Of a DNA stretch of 64,000 nt, positions 45,901 through 54,381 are shown piece by piece. The position numbers and the translations under genes were made by a program. The stretch's first letter is position 1. The number at the start of each line of letters is the position of its first letter. The notes below the pieces were generated by a model that was not told where the DNA came from, made no database searches, and saw only the letters and a program-made list of their open reading frames with translations. Source of the DNA: Pseudotamlana agarivorans (lineage in GTDB: Bacteria; Bacteroidota; Bacteroidia; Flavobacteriales; Flavobacteriaceae); NCBI RefSeq assembly GCF_001642835.1, contig NZ_LXEI01000015.1, positions 1 to 64,000 on the forward strand, given 5' to 3'.

Positions 45901-47400
45901 AATACATACAATAGAACTTTAGCACACGATTCTAATGATTCTCCAGATACTTTTATTGGATTTGGTGGTGTAGCTGAATTGGTAGCAGCTACGAGATTTA
46001 ATGCTGGTTCAGAAGGATTTAATTTATCTCATGTTCAAACCTTTGTTAAGGCAGATGAATTATTAACAGGAACTCTTACTTACGAAATTAGAGCTGGAGG
46101 AAATAGTATTGCAGATGCTGTAGTCTTAGGAAAAGGATCTTATGACTATACGATAACTGATGGAACCGAAGGACAGATTACGATTCCTTTAGATAGAACC
46201 TATGCTATTTATCCAAATGAAGATTTCTATGTTGTCATCGGTTATCCTTTTGAACTACATTACCCTCAAGGTGTGGTAACAGGTTTAGAAACTGTTTTAG
46301 GAAGGTTTGTTGCTCAGGAAGGTGATGAATGGTTCGATCTTCAGGAAGTTTACCCAGATAATGGGTGGATGATGCGTGCCCTAGAGGAAGCGCATGATAC
46401 TAGTGCATGGGTTAAATTGCAAGATTCAGGTTCAAACATTGTGAATGCAGGAGACTCTAAAGTCCTTAATTTAGATTTCTTTGCATCAAGTGCAGAAAGA
46501 GGACATCAACATGCCGCACTGGTAGTTAAATCTAATGACCCGTATAATAGCATAGAACGTGTTCCTGTAAAACTTCATATTAATGAATTGCCATCAATTG
46601 CAGATAATCCACAAGTAATCTTAGTAAATGAAGGTGAAACTACTATGCAGGAGCTTTTAATAGAAGATCCTGAAAAAGAAGATGTTACTGTTGTTTTATC
46701 AAATACTCCTATGTGGTTGTCTTATAGTGTTGAAAATAATATTTTAAAGCTAACCATGGCACCAGGTTATGAAGATGAAGGTGTTTATCAAGTTGAAGCT
46801 GTAATTACAGATTTACACAATGCCTCATCACAAGAAGTTTTAAATATAGAAGTTATGCACGTGAATAGAGCTCCAGACGCCTTAGATACAGAGGACTTAA
46901 GTTATGAAGGAATTAATATTTACGATAATTTAAGTTTTGCAAATTTCTTTAGCGATCCTGAAAGTGATGAAATGACTTTTACAGCTGTTATAGCTGATGC
47001 AACCATTGCAAATACTTTTGTTTCTAATTCTAGTTTTGTATTACACACCTTAAAGGAAGGCGTAACAACTTTAGAATTAACAGCTACCGATACTCATGGT
47101 GCAACCTCAAACACCATAATTAATGTCGTTGTTGAACAGCGTTTAGGAACTGATGAGGTTAATGCGATAGATTTGCAATTATACCCGAATCCAGTTTCTA
47201 ATATTTTGAATATTTCAGCAAAAGTTGTTATTGATGCTATTGAGGTATTTAATATAAATGGACAGCTGCTTTTAAAGGAAACCCTTGATGTTAAATCAGG
47301 AAGTACAACTTTAGATGTTTCAAATCTTGAAAATGGCGTATATTTTTTACGTGCATATTCTTCTAAAGGTATAACAAACTTCAAGTTTGTTAAAGAATAA
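39931..47400 (+). CDS. giant S8 (subtilisin-like) protease with T9SS sorting domain
   Basis: 2489 residues. A signal peptide ends near SISFGQ. The subtilase domain (about 160-500) keeps the triad: Asp212 in SVHDEGVDVNHDDL, His267 in DPHGTHVAGT and Ser445 in DGTSMACPHVSG; the residue after Asp212 is Glu instead of the usual Thr/Ser. A fibronectin-III-like domain lies near 515-610. Then come several choice-of-anchor-D-like modules (LNFGSVFQG, IDFGDVFQG, LEYGDIMAY), two related large beta units around 1110-1330 and 1530-1720, cadherin-like segments after 2210, and a type A T9SS signal (LQLYPNPVSNILNIS to the end). It should be exported across the outer membrane and anchored or released. Confidence 0.93.
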   Translation: MKKNYNYMFRTCLILALMLFASISFGQTVTGYNEKGQRQGVVRIKVAKTTATTLKNARLRVKNGAVQTGISSLDAVSSQYKATQLKRLFPENPNPKLEAKLRKHGLDLWYEVKVDPSEDINEVVNHYRDLGEVTIAETERLKVLSTGTPVEVNTKPSSAMANETMPFNDPYLTDQWHYSNTGQSGYSGIDVNLFEAWSVTAGSSQVIVSVHDEGVDVNHDDLKDNIWINEAELNGTPGVDDDGNGYIDDINGWNFSSNSGAMDPDPHGTHVAGTVAAVNNNGIGVSGVAGGTGNNDGAKIMSMKILGGESGSAANSYIYAANNGAVISQNSWGYIYAGSTEAAVRDAINYFIQEAGDYPGSPMKGGIVIFAAGNSDRDDQWYPGFYPEAFTVSSLGPEGYKAGYSNYGTWVDITAPGGDMAGYGSANGVLSTLPNNKIGYLDGTSMACPHVSGIAALALANANQQLTPAELQNKLLTGVKNIDHLNPNYLGKLGQLTDAFLAIQNDAGLAPATITDLQIDGIAQEFATLSWTVPADADDSTPIKFNLYYGTEAITSDNFHTAQKIELTNELVAGERMTYSVNDLYGLTTYYFSIVAVDRWGNTSILSNVVSDTTNAGPQINVDENSKNITVDINAINSTTGTHDISLLNEAEGILRWEYEARHRNTTLAYTSSLGKPLGKPKASSNANVAMKSVPGSKSASNTIPSPLSFERTSMEYYSYVSNIIGEEDTTVPNSAATKFVVNNPDGFNLTEVSTYIKIDPAKGALLMEIYKGEQLSRENVVYTQEYSPYSNEEGWAYINLNEQLYFNNDETFWVVFHAPSGNLFPFGVGPKKNPNDDSQNNCFMSFDGGASWGSLPDLISSQDFVWAAKVTSGFEHLGEYLSLSPDSGEVLGNGQSSTTLTADASTLINGTYNANVILKSNDGKQPELRLPVTLNVSGQQPVLSAVSELNFGSVFQGKSEELTFELTNLGLGNYGDITISSSSDQFEMTSYAPWRISAKNSTNITIKYTPSATSGNDNGILTISSASSAVSHTVYLFGVSTEPGKIKVTPTEQSVDDITIGDPVSASITIENQGASVLKYFIPGFDTKGISDSWEEQYSEAGYKFRSNHNGEQSPISYDYEDISSTGENITQYFKDKGTVYKAVDMGFKFPYYEQQDLSTLYVSSRGFTTFSDEFNPINDPSLGADLGPQGYISVLGYNYDLAQSGAIYYEVRPDRVIIQYDDLGYSWTGYISAQMVLHKNGNIRFYYSKVEMGEFDLNYINVLIEDFDKSEGILYNNFSLRNPIYTGMAIGYDYPGPNIITSITNGSGVLMPGQSASLDIEMATDILNEGTTNRYLNIISNDPVNSQTIALVKLNVTEGGVSDVALSTESIDFGDVFQGAVATNKFVLINNGSAATSLTSFVQDTNAFTITGEKNGELSASSILSFEVTLPTDTIGVFSDMVTVTTDEGATFQVSLTGNVIDPPAISINLDPITQSLNYGEKASREFTIENTGLANLELVATGNQWLSLGSNMAATSTIPNFTYSVESFNDGENYNWLDIRKSGTQLPHITDIFNPDEYYRTLTLSSPIQFYGNTYNTIYLAENGAIYFEKPNDILINGDGIPSSYSNKMIAPYWAFGGFNTYFHDPADVGLFYTEDENKTVISWEYLVDNFGIGDPISAQIIFYKNGTMKFQYKVNGGFDFLSAHTVIGIQDLDVSDSVLISNRGSLNHGSGLAYVLTPAEKQIIAPGETLSTYINFDAGTVFAGTYQDALKFRTNVPNQETLKKDVTLTVIGDAQLTPSVNTLEYGDIMAYTTEEGPKSYIREFDLSNTGVANLDLFGLTIAQNAIDYTIEMYTYDSWFGSWYWQNVNFIWQWPSLVPSESAKFRVTFTPQTPGVVDNEIVVSSSVGDVHIPVTANVTLPPVFEVEVTEVFSSISDLEGTDSQTAKFNNTNGQGELHLEFSLDYLRAPIETASSTSIESMASFTNNKKIALHKAKVSTVNSDLTTYNTYNRTLAHDSNDSPDTFIGFGGVAELVAATRFNAGSEGFNLSHVQTFVKADELLTGTLTYEIRAGGNSIADAVVLGKGSYDYTITDGTEGQITIPLDRTYAIYPNEDFYVVIGYPFELHYPQGVVTGLETVLGRFVAQEGDEWFDLQEVYPDNGWMMRALEEAHDTSAWVKLQDSGSNIVNAGDSKVLNLDFFASSAERGHQHAALVVKSNDPYNSIERVPVKLHINELPSIADNPQVILVNEGETTMQELLIEDPEKEDVTVVLSNTPMWLSYSVENNILKLTMAPGYEDEGVYQVEAVITDLHNASSQEVLNIEVMHVNRAPDALDTEDLSYEGINIYDNLSFANFFSDPESDEMTFTAVIADATIANTFVSNSSFVLHTLKEGVTTLELTATDTHGATSNTIINVVVEQRLGTDEVNAIDLQLYPNPVSNILNISAKVVIDAIEVFNINGQLLLKETLDVKSGSTTLDVSNLENGVYFLRAYSSKGITNFKFVKE

Positions 47401-47460
47401 TAGCGAACATTAATATATGAATGCCTTGTGGTAACAAGTCGTTTGTTGCCATATTAACAA

Positions 47461-47496
47461 AAAAAATCCACTAGATAATTTTCTAGTGGATTTTTT
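47461..47496. terminator. bidirectional Rho-independent terminator between protease and cysK
   Basis: AAAAAATCCACTAGA and TCTAGTGGATTTTTT form a perfect 15-base stem with a 6-base loop. A- and T-runs on both sides let it serve both convergent genes. Confidence 0.9.
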
Positions 47497-47523
47497 AATT
47501 TATGTGATTTAAAAGAAGTTTTT

Positions 47524-48438
47524 TTATGGATTCAACAGCCCCTCTATAGAAAGGTAACGCTCACCTGTATCGTAATTCATAGTTAAAATAACAGCGTCTT
47601 CTTCAATATTTGAAAGTTGTTTTCTTACTGCTGCCAAAGAAGCTCCTGTGGAAATTCCAACCAAAATGCCTTCTGATTTAGCAATATTTTGCACTTCAGC
47701 GAAAGCTTCTTCTTTAGTAATTCTAACAGCACCATCGATGATATCTTTATTAAAAACTTCTGGGAAAAACCCTGGTCCAATTCCTTGTAATGGGTGAGGC
47801 CCCGGTTCGCCACCAGAAATAATAGGCGAATCGTTTGGTTCGACAGCAAGGACTTTTAAATTAGAGAATTTTTTCTTCAAAACTTCTGCAACACCAGTGA
47901 TGTGTCCGCCAGTACCTACTCCAGTAATGTAATAGTCTAAACCATCAGGGAAATCTTTTTCTATTTCTAAAGCGGTCGTTTTTTTATGAATTTCTGGATT
48001 TGAAGGGTTTGTAAACTGCGATGGCATCCATGAATTTTTGTTGTTTTCAACCATCTCATTGGCTTTGGCGATTGTTCCTCCTAATCCTTCTTCTTTTGGA
48101 GTAAGCACCAAATTAGCGCCATAGGCAGCCATTAAAGCACGACGTTCAACACTCATGGATTCTGGCATAACTAAAGTTAATTTGTAACCTTTTATGGCAC
48201 AAACCATGGCTAGACCAACACCTGTGTTTCCAGACGTCGGTTCTATGATATCGGTGTCTTTAGTGATGAGGTTGTTTTTTTCGGCATCTTCAATCATAGA
48301 TAGCGCAATACGATCTTTAATACTTCCTCCTGGATTCGCTTTTTCAAGCTTCATCCAAACGTTGTTATTTGGAAATAAATGACTCAATCGAACCACAGGT
48401 GTGTTACCTATGTTTTCTAAAATATTATTAATTTTCAT
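47524..48438 (-). CDS. cysK: cysteine synthase (O-acetylserine sulfhydrylase)
   Basis: PLP enzyme that makes cysteine from O-acetylserine and sulfide. The Schiff-base Lys is K41 in NPGGSIKDR. The substrate-binding EPTSGNTG, the phosphate-binding GTGGHITG and the late GISTGAS are all present. Length 304 fits CysK/CysM; the sequence resembles the CysK branch more, but CysM cannot be ruled out. It is transcribed away from the other minus-strand genes with 27 bases to the YdeI-like gene. Confidence 0.93.
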   Translation of the reverse strand: MKINNILENIGNTPVVRLSHLFPNNNVWMKLEKANPGGSIKDRIALSMIEDAEKNNLITKDTDIIEPTSGNTGVGLAMVCAIKGYKLTLVMPESMSVERRALMAAYGANLVLTPKEEGLGGTIAKANEMVENNKNSWMPSQFTNPSNPEIHKKTTALEIEKDFPDGLDYYITGVGTGGHITGVAEVLKKKFSNLKVLAVEPNDSPIISGGEPGPHPLQGIGPGFFPEVFNKDIIDGAVRITKEEAFAEVQNIAKSEGILVGISTGASLAAVRKQLSNIEEDAVILTMNYDTGERYLSIEGLLNP

Positions 48439-48465
48439 GTTCTTATCTATTTGTTGATTTTAGTT

Positions 48466-49062
48466 TTAACAATTTTTGTACTTATCATTTAGGCCTATAC
48501 CCTTTAAAATCATATGTTGTATTTTTTCTAAGCGTGCTTGCTTTGTGGCATCTCGTTTAGCTGTAAGAATGTGTTCGCAATATTCGCGTTGCTTATAAGG
48601 CGCTAGGTTTTCAAATTGAGACTTTAATGCTGGATTTTTTTGTAAAACGGCCTGTAATGCTTCTGGAATGATGAGTTCCTTGGTCATTTTTTGGTGTTTT
48701 ACAATGTTACCAAGCTTCTCGTTTTCTATAGCTTCTTTAATATAGGCAAGCACCATGGGTTTGTTAATGGCGTCATGAGTCTCAAATCGCATTTGACGAA
48801 GGGCTTTATTAGCATCTTCTTCTTTAGAAAAAAGCTGATGTTCATCCTTCAAACTTAATCCGTTGTAAAACCAAATACAACAGTGGTTATTAAAAGCTGC
48901 TATGGATAATACATTCTTATTATTTATAGTGTAGGTAGGCGCATTCCATTTAATGGTTTCCTCAAGTGGCGTAGAAAGTATAAGCGCTCGTAAGGTTTCT
49001 AAAATATCACGAAACGCGTCATGGTTTTCTAGGTATTCTTCAACCGAATTAACTTTTTTCAC
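48466..49062 (-). CDS. DUF1801 / YdeI-OmdA family protein
   Basis: 198 residues. The N-terminal half is a DUF1801 (SCP-2-like) domain: LETLRALIL...EETIKWNAPTYTI and then FNNHCCIWFYNG. The C-terminal half is an OmdA-like helical part with LIIPEALQAVLQKNP and FENLAPYKQREYCEHILTAK with a closing KRDATKQARLEKI. Such proteins are annotated YdeI/OmpD-associated; the function is not established. It sits 6 bases downstream of the ecotin gene and may share its transcript. Confidence 0.85.
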   Translation of the reverse strand: MKKVNSVEEYLENHDAFRDILETLRALILSTPLEETIKWNAPTYTINNKNVLSIAAFNNHCCIWFYNGLSLKDEHQLFSKEEDANKALRQMRFETHDAINKPMVLAYIKEAIENEKLGNIVKHQKMTKELIIPEALQAVLQKNPALKSQFENLAPYKQREYCEHILTAKRDATKQARLEKIQHMILKGIGLNDKYKNC

Positions 49063-49068
49063 AACAAA

Positions 49069-49584
49069 TTATTTTATAATAGCTGTTTGTTCAGCATCAC
49101 TTCTAGACCAAATATGATAGCGCACTTCATAACCTTTAGGTGTGTAAATCACAACCGGGAGCTTACTGTTATACCGTATAATTTCACCATTAGATTTTAC
49201 AAATTCTTGATGTTTTGTATTGTCAGGACACATTTTTCTAGTACTAATAATTTGGCCGTTAGTTACGAAGTTATGGTAAGAATACCCCCAGCCAGAAACC
49301 GTTTCTTCTTTAAATGTCCCTACTAAACTAGCTTTATTACAATCGACTTCAGCAATTTTACCAACATAAATCTCTACTTTAAAAGCATAATCATCTTCTG
49401 TTTCTGGTAGATTTATGATATGTCTTAATTGATCATCTGAAGCTTCAGGATACATACTAATATCGTGCGTTTTAGTAGTCGAAGTCATTTCTGTTTTACT
49501 GTTTTTGGTGGTAGTCGTATTATTTTGAGCTTTACAACTGAAAAGCACGATTAAGGCTGACATGATTAAAAAATTAAATTTCAT
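49069..49584 (-). CDS. eco: ecotin-family serine protease inhibitor, lipoprotein form
   Basis: Inhibits trypsin-fold serine proteases. The mature part aligns with E. coli ecotin: DISMYPEASDDQLRHIINLP, KVEIYVGKIAEVDCNKA (Cys82), VSGWGYSYHNF, the reactive loop QIISTRKMCPD (Cys119) and RYNSKLPVVIYTPKGYEVRY. The two Cys match the loop-supporting disulfide. By this alignment P1 is Arg116, where E. coli has Met, which points to trypsin-like targets. Unlike the soluble periplasmic enzyme it has a lipobox (VLFSC, Cys17) and a Thr/Ser/Asn linker, so it is membrane-anchored. It may protect against host or predator proteases. Confidence 0.92.
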   Translation of the reverse strand: MKFNFLIMSALIVLFSCKAQNNTTTTKNSKTEMTSTTKTHDISMYPEASDDQLRHIINLPETEDDYAFKVEIYVGKIAEVDCNKASLVGTFKEETVSGWGYSYHNFVTNGQIISTRKMCPDNTKHQEFVKSNGEIIRYNSKLPVVIYTPKGYEVRYHIWSRSDAEQTAIIK

Positions 49585-49643
49585 AATTATTATTTTAAAT
49601 GTTATTGTGTTTCTCTTTTAATACGACTACGACTAAACTCTAT

Positions 49644-50882
49644 TTAGGCTTTAATAGCGGTGATTTCAGCAATTTTACAAATCACTTCAGTAGCTTTTAT
49701 CATGCTTTCGACTGGCACGTATTCAAAGCGTCCGTGAAAATTATGTCCGCCCGCAAAAATATTCGGGCAAGGTAAACCCATATAACTCAGTTGAGCCCCA
49801 TCAGTTCCACCTCGAATGGCTTTAATAATTGGTTTTACACCGGTTTGTTTCATGGCCTCTTCAGCAATGTCTACAATATGCATTACGGGTTCTATTTTTT
49901 CAAGCATATTAAAGTATTGATCTTTAATTTCGGTGGCGATCACTTCATAACCATATTGATCATTTAACTCATTAGTTAATTTGGTCATCACTTCTTTTCG
50001 TGCTTCAAAATGCCCTTTATCATGATCGCGAATAATATACTCCAATACTGTTTCTTCAACATCACCTTTTATATTATGTAAGTGAAAAAAGCCTTGGTAT
50101 CCTTCGGTATGTTCTGGAGTTTCCATGCGGGGAAGAGAATTGATAAACTCGGTGGCGATGTACATGGAGTTGATTAATTTTCCTTTGGCATACCCTGGGT
50201 GTACAATTTTTCCTTTTACTTTAACTACAGCTCCTGCGGCATTGAAATTTTCGTATTCGAGCTCTCCAATCTGACTCCCATCCATGGTGTAAGCCCAATC
50301 GGCTCCAAATTTTTCAACATCAAATTTATGAGCACCACGACCTATTTCTTCATCAGGTGTAAATCCTACTTTAATAGGACCATGTTTAATTTCAGGGTGA
50401 TTTATAAGGTATTCCATGGCCGAAATAATTTCACAAATTCCAGCTTTATCGTCGGCACCTAAAAGCGTAGTACCATCGGTTGTAATTAAGGTTTGACCGA
50501 CGTATTGTTTTAAATCTTCAAAATAATCGGGTGATAAAATGATGTCTTCAGCTTCATTTAGTACAATATCTTTACCATCGTAAGATTCAATTATTTGCGG
50601 ATTAACATGAGCACCAGTGAAGTCTGGAGAAGTATCAAAATGTGAGACAAACCCAATGGTAGGCACATCGTGATCCACATTACTTGGTAAAGTTGCCATG
50701 ATATACGCATGCTTATCAATACTCACGTCCTGCATTCCAATGGCTTTAAGTTCCTCAACCAACTTATTGGCTAAATCCCATTGTTTTTCCGTGCTAGGGG
50801 TGGTGTTCGAGTTAGGATCGGATTCTGTATCTACGGTTACGTAACTCACAAAACGTTTTATAATGTGTTCTTTTGATATCAT
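49644..50882 (-). CDS. pepT: peptidase T (tripeptide aminopeptidase)
   Basis: Zinc M20B metallopeptidase that removes N-terminal residues from tripeptides in the cytoplasm. It has metal-binding [22 protein letters not shown] and the catalytic Glu pair in [12 protein letters not shown], followed by the lid domain and [27 protein letters not shown], given here in part as [11 protein letters not shown] and [10 protein letters not shown]. Start ATG 50882 ([14 protein letters not shown]) is chosen over 50918, since the extra 12 residues have no family match. Length 412 fits PepT well. Confidence 0.94.
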   Translation of the reverse strand: MISKEHIIKRFVSYVTVDTESDPNSNTTPSTEKQWDLANKLVEELKAIGMQDVSIDKHAYIMATLPSNVDHDVPTIGFVSHFDTSPDFTGAHVNPQIIESYDGKDIVLNEAEDIILSPDYFEDLKQYVGQTLITTDGTTLLGADDKAGICEIISAMEYLINHPEIKHGPIKVGFTPDEEIGRGAHKFDVEKFGADWAYTMDGSQIGELEYENFNAAGAVVKVKGKIVHPGYAKGKLINSMYIATEFINSLPRMETPEHTEGYQGFFHLHNIKGDVEETVLEYIIRDHDKGHFEARKEVMTKLTNELNDQYGYEVIATEIKDQYFNMLEKIEPVMHIVDIAEEAMKQTGVKPIIKAIRGGTDGAQLSYMGLPCPNIFAGGHNFHGRFEYVPVESMIKATEVICKIAEITAIKA

Positions 50883-51026
50883 GCTATTAATTTTTCGTGG
50901 AAATTTAGTTGTAAACATATTGGTTTACAGAGTTATAAATGTTTTAGTCAATGAGGATCTAAATTACGAATATTAATTTTTTTGGGCTTAAGAAATAGTT
51001 GATTTTTTATTTAGATGAATTAGCAG

Positions 51027-51034
51027 TATTTTTG
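51027..51034 (+). promoter_or_regulatory. putative -7 element TATTTTTG for pyrD
   Basis: Fits TAnnTTTG followed by CAC, 14 bases before the start codon. A TTTT stretch but no TTTG lies at the -33 distance. Confidence 0.45.
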
Positions 51035-51048
51035 CACAAATAATAAAG

Positions 51049-52080
51049 ATGTACAAACTTTTACTTCGCCCGTTATTTTTCTTGTTCGATCCAGAAAAAA
51101 TTCATCATTTTACCTTTTCATTAATTAAAATATCATCTAAAATTCCTGGTGTTTCAGCCATTTTTAGAGGACTTTATATGACCGAAGACAAGCGTTTAGA
51201 GCGTCAGCTTTTTGGTCTTACTTTTAAAAACCCGGTTGGACTTGCTGCCGGATTTGATAAAAATGCCGTATTGTATAATGAATTGGCTAACTTCGGATTT
51301 GGTTTTATAGAAATAGGAACGGTGACTCCAAAAGGACAAGCTGGAAATCCGAAGAAAAGATTATTCCGTTTGAAAGAAGATCAGGGCATTATTAACCGCA
51401 TGGGGTTTAATAATGAAGGTTTGGAAGCAGCTATTGCGCAACTAAAAAAGAATCAAGGGAAATTAATTATAGGAGGAAATATTGGTAAAAATACCAGTAC
51501 AAAGCCTGAAGATTATACCAAAGATTATTTAGAGTGTTTTAACGCCCTGCATCCTTATGTCGATTATTTTGTACTAAATGTAAGTTGTCCAAATGTTGGC
51601 AGTCATGCCAAATTAAATGATAAAGATTATTTGTTAGAGTTAATAGGTGCGGTACAAAAAGCAAACAAAACTTTTGAAAAGCAAAAGCCCATTGTTTTAA
51701 AAATTGCTCCAGATTTGAATAACGTCCAACTGGATGAAATTATTGAAATTGTAAATCAAACCCAGTTAGACGGTGTAATTGCTAGTAATACGTCTACTGA
51801 TAGAAGCGGATTAAAAGCCACACCAGAGCAGTTAGAAACTATTGGTAATGGTGGTTTAAGCGGTCAACCTGTTAAAGATAAAAGTACAGCAGTTATTAAA
51901 TATTTGGCTGAAAAAAGTAATAAGGCCTTTCCTATTATTGGTGTTGGTGGTATTCACTCGGGAGCCGATGCCTTAGAAAAGTTAGAGGCTGGAGCCGATT
52001 TGGTTCAAATTTATACAGGCTTCATTTACGAAGGTCCTAGTTTAATAAAGGAGATCAACCAGGCGATTCTCAACAAATAA
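51049..52080 (+). CDS. pyrD: dihydroorotate dehydrogenase, class 2 type
   Basis: Oxidises dihydroorotate to orotate in pyrimidine synthesis, peripheral to the membrane. The N-terminal helical extension ([19 protein letters not shown]) is that of class 2, quinone-linked enzymes. FMN-binding motifs [28 protein letters not shown] and [12 protein letters not shown] are present. The catalytic base position reads NVSCPNVG: Cys180 stands where class 2 enzymes usually have Ser, as in class 1 enzymes. Length 343 is normal. The reaction is not in doubt; the electron acceptor is inferred from the extension. Confidence 0.94.
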   Translation: MYKLLLRPLFFLFDPEKIHHFTFSLIKISSKIPGVSAIFRGLYMTEDKRLERQLFGLTFKNPVGLAAGFDKNAVLYNELANFGFGFIEIGTVTPKGQAGNPKKRLFRLKEDQGIINRMGFNNEGLEAAIAQLKKNQGKLIIGGNIGKNTSTKPEDYTKDYLECFNALHPYVDYFVLNVSCPNVGSHAKLNDKDYLLELIGAVQKANKTFEKQKPIVLKIAPDLNNVQLDEIIEIVNQTQLDGVIASNTSTDRSGLKATPEQLETIGNGGLSGQPVKDKSTAVIKYLAEKSNKAFPIIGVGGIHSGADALEKLEAGADLVQIYTGFIYEGPSLIKEINQAILNK

Positions 52081-52156
52081 ATTTTCATTTTTCTGATCAA
52101 TAGATATTCTGAATACTTAAAAATTAATCTTAATTTTAGCCTTCATTTGGAAGTTT

Positions 52157-53020
52157 ATGTCTGCACCCATTAAAATTATTGAATGCCCTCGTGATGCCAT
52201 GCAAGGTATAAAGCAATTTATACCCACGGTTCAAAAAGTGCAGTACATTCAATCGTTATTGCGTGTTGGTTACGATACTATCGATTTTGGTAGTTTTGTT
52301 TCTCCAAAGGCCATCCCTCAAATGGTAGATACGGCTGAGGTATTATCACAGCTAGATCTAAGTAAAACGACTAGCAAGCTTTTGGCCATCATAGCAAATA
52401 CCCGAGGGGCATTAGATGCCAGTCAGCATAAAGAAATTGATTATTTAGGATATCCCTTTTCAATCTCCGAAAATTTTCAAATGCGTAATACGCATAAAAC
52501 CATTGCACAATCTGTAGAAACGCTTTCTGAAATTTTAGAAATTGCAGATACATCTAATAAAGAGGTTGTGGTTTATATTTCTATGGGCTTTGGTAACCCT
52601 TATGGCGACCCTTGGAGCGTGGATATTGTAGGGGAGTGGACCGAAAAATTAGCCAGTATGGGGGTTAAAATTTTATCCTTGAGTGATACGATTGGTACTT
52701 CGACACCCGAAACCATTGATTATCTTTTTTCTAATCTGATTCCAGCGTATCAACATATTGAATTTGGAGCACATCTACACACCACTCCAAATACCTGGTT
52801 TGAAAAAATTGATGCGGCTTATAAGGCAGGATGCACGCGTTTTGATGGTGCTATTCAAGGTTTTGGTGGATGCCCTATGGCTAAAGATGAACTCGTAGGA
52901 AATATGCCTACCGAAAAACTACTTTCTTATTTTACAACCCAAAAACGAAATGCATTAAACGCTTTAAGTTTTGAAAGCGCCTTCAATGAAGCCTCCAAAA
53001 TCTTTAAGGTTTTTCATTAA
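52157..53020 (+). CDS. hydroxymethylglutaryl-CoA lyase family protein
   Basis: A DRE-TIM metallolyase of 287 residues. The C-terminal part holds HLHTTPNTWFEKIDAAYKAG with the metal-binding HLH-type pair and FGGCPMAKDELVGNMPTE with the active Cys239, as in HMG-CoA lyase (leucine degradation, ketone formation). The N-terminus reads ECPRDAMQG where the family has E-x-G-P-R-D-G-L-Q; Arg and Asp are kept. The role in leucine catabolism is likely, but the N-terminal variation leaves room for a related lyase. The gene is probably monocistronic, 76 bases after pyrD. Confidence 0.85.
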   Translation: MSAPIKIIECPRDAMQGIKQFIPTVQKVQYIQSLLRVGYDTIDFGSFVSPKAIPQMVDTAEVLSQLDLSKTTSKLLAIIANTRGALDASQHKEIDYLGYPFSISENFQMRNTHKTIAQSVETLSEILEIADTSNKEVVVYISMGFGNPYGDPWSVDIVGEWTEKLASMGVKILSLSDTIGTSTPETIDYLFSNLIPAYQHIEFGAHLHTTPNTWFEKIDAAYKAGCTRFDGAIQGFGGCPMAKDELVGNMPTEKLLSYFTTQKRNALNALSFESAFNEASKIFKVFH

Positions 53021-53054
53021 TTCTTGTGTTATTTCAATTAAATCTAAATAAACT

Positions 53055-53085
53055 TTGAGTTTTTAATAATGCGTTATATATTTGC
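53055..53085 (+). promoter_or_regulatory. Bacteroidota-type promoter (TTTG-N19-TATATTTG) for the imelysin/VKGC locus
   Basis: TTTG at 53055-53058 and TATATTTG at 53078-53085 are separated by 19 bases, the best -33/-7 pair seen in the window. It lies 74 bases before the DUF4856 start. Confidence 0.65.
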
Positions 53086-53159
53086 GCCTGAAAAAGACCA
53101 CAATTTAAAATAAGTCTAAATAAAACTAATAAAAATCCCTTAACTAAAATTCAATAATA

Positions 53160-54365
53160 ATGAAAAAAGTAATTCTAAGTCTATTTGCTATATCCGCATT
53201 GTTTCAATCATGTTCTAATGATGATGATGGAGGAAGTTCAAACAACAATGTCACTGCACCAGATACCTATGTGTTTACAAGAAATGGGAATTCAACGGTA
53301 AGCTTTAGTGGGCAAACAACTCGTATTCAAATGGCTGAAGAGATTGTTTCTGCGTTAAAAGATCCATTATCTACAGAAGCTCAAATCGATGCCATGTTCA
53401 ATCATGCTCAAGGTGAAGATAATTTCTTAGAAGCAGGATTAAACGCTTCAGATAAAAATGTAAGAAGCAAAGTAGCTGCTTCAACCGATTATTTTTCTGC
53501 TAATTCAACCGATGCTGCTGCAATAAAAGCAGATTTTGACACATGGATTGAAGAACAAGTTAATGATGTTTTTCCTGCATGGAATCTTACTGCATCAGCA
53601 GGAGTTGCCGGAGCTATTCAGCAATCTAGTGGTACAGTACGTTATGTAAATGCTAAAGGTTTAGAGTACAACCAAGCCTTTGCAAAAGGTTTAATAGGAG
53701 GTTTAATGTTAGATCAAATTTTAAACAATTATTTAAGTACTGCTGTTTTAGATGCTGGAACTAATGTTGATGATAACGATAATGAAGTTTTAGAATCTGA
53801 TAAAGATTACACAACAATGGAGCACAAATGGGATGAGGCTTATGGTTACTTATTTGGTAATGAAGACAACCCTGCTGAACCAGAATTAGGAGCAGATCAA
53901 TTTTTAAATGAGTATTTAGATAGAGTTGCTCAAGATCCAGATTTTTCTGGAATTGATGTTGAGGTTTATAACGCCTTTAAATTAGGTAGAGCAGCGGTTA
54001 CAGAAGGAGCATATTCATTACGTGATGATCAAGTTGATATCATTAGAGAAAAATTATCTATTGTTCCTGCAGTACGTGCGGTTTACTATTTACAAGCCGG
54101 AAAAAATAATTTAGATGCCGATCCAGCAGCTGCTTTTCATGCCTTATCTGAAGCATACGGATTTATCTATAGCTTACAATTTACTAGAGATATTGAAACT
54201 AATGAGCCTTATTACTCTAAAACAGATGTTGATGTTATGCTAGATATTTTAATGGCAGGTGAAGGTTTCTGGAGTGTTTCTGAAACAGTTTTAGATGACA
54301 TGTCAGAAGAAATCTCTGCTAAGTTTGGTTTCTCAATTGAAGCAGCAGCAGACGCTTCAAACTAA
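53160..54365 (+). CDS. DUF4856 lipoprotein
   Basis: 401 residues. The lipobox Cys18 (LFQSCSND) is followed by a short Asp/Gly/Ser/Asn linker, so it is an exported lipoprotein. The mature domain has YVFTRNGNSTVSFSGQTTRIQM at its start, which is the DUF4856 opening as I remember it, and many helices after it, including YNQAFAKGLIGGLMLDQILNNY and AAFHALSEAYGFIYSL. It is the first gene of the unit with imelysin, VKGC-like and TonB receptor genes. The family function is unknown; neighbours suggest uptake of a metal or cofactor. Confidence 0.8.
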   Translation: MKKVILSLFAISALFQSCSNDDDGGSSNNNVTAPDTYVFTRNGNSTVSFSGQTTRIQMAEEIVSALKDPLSTEAQIDAMFNHAQGEDNFLEAGLNASDKNVRSKVAASTDYFSANSTDAAAIKADFDTWIEEQVNDVFPAWNLTASAGVAGAIQQSSGTVRYVNAKGLEYNQAFAKGLIGGLMLDQILNNYLSTAVLDAGTNVDDNDNEVLESDKDYTTMEHKWDEAYGYLFGNEDNPAEPELGADQFLNEYLDRVAQDPDFSGIDVEVYNAFKLGRAAVTEGAYSLRDDQVDIIREKLSIVPAVRAVYYLQAGKNNLDADPAAAFHALSEAYGFIYSLQFTRDIETNEPYYSKTDVDVMLDILMAGEGFWSVSETVLDDMSEEISAKFGFSIEAAADASN

Positions 54366-54381
54366 ATAAATAAATTTTATT

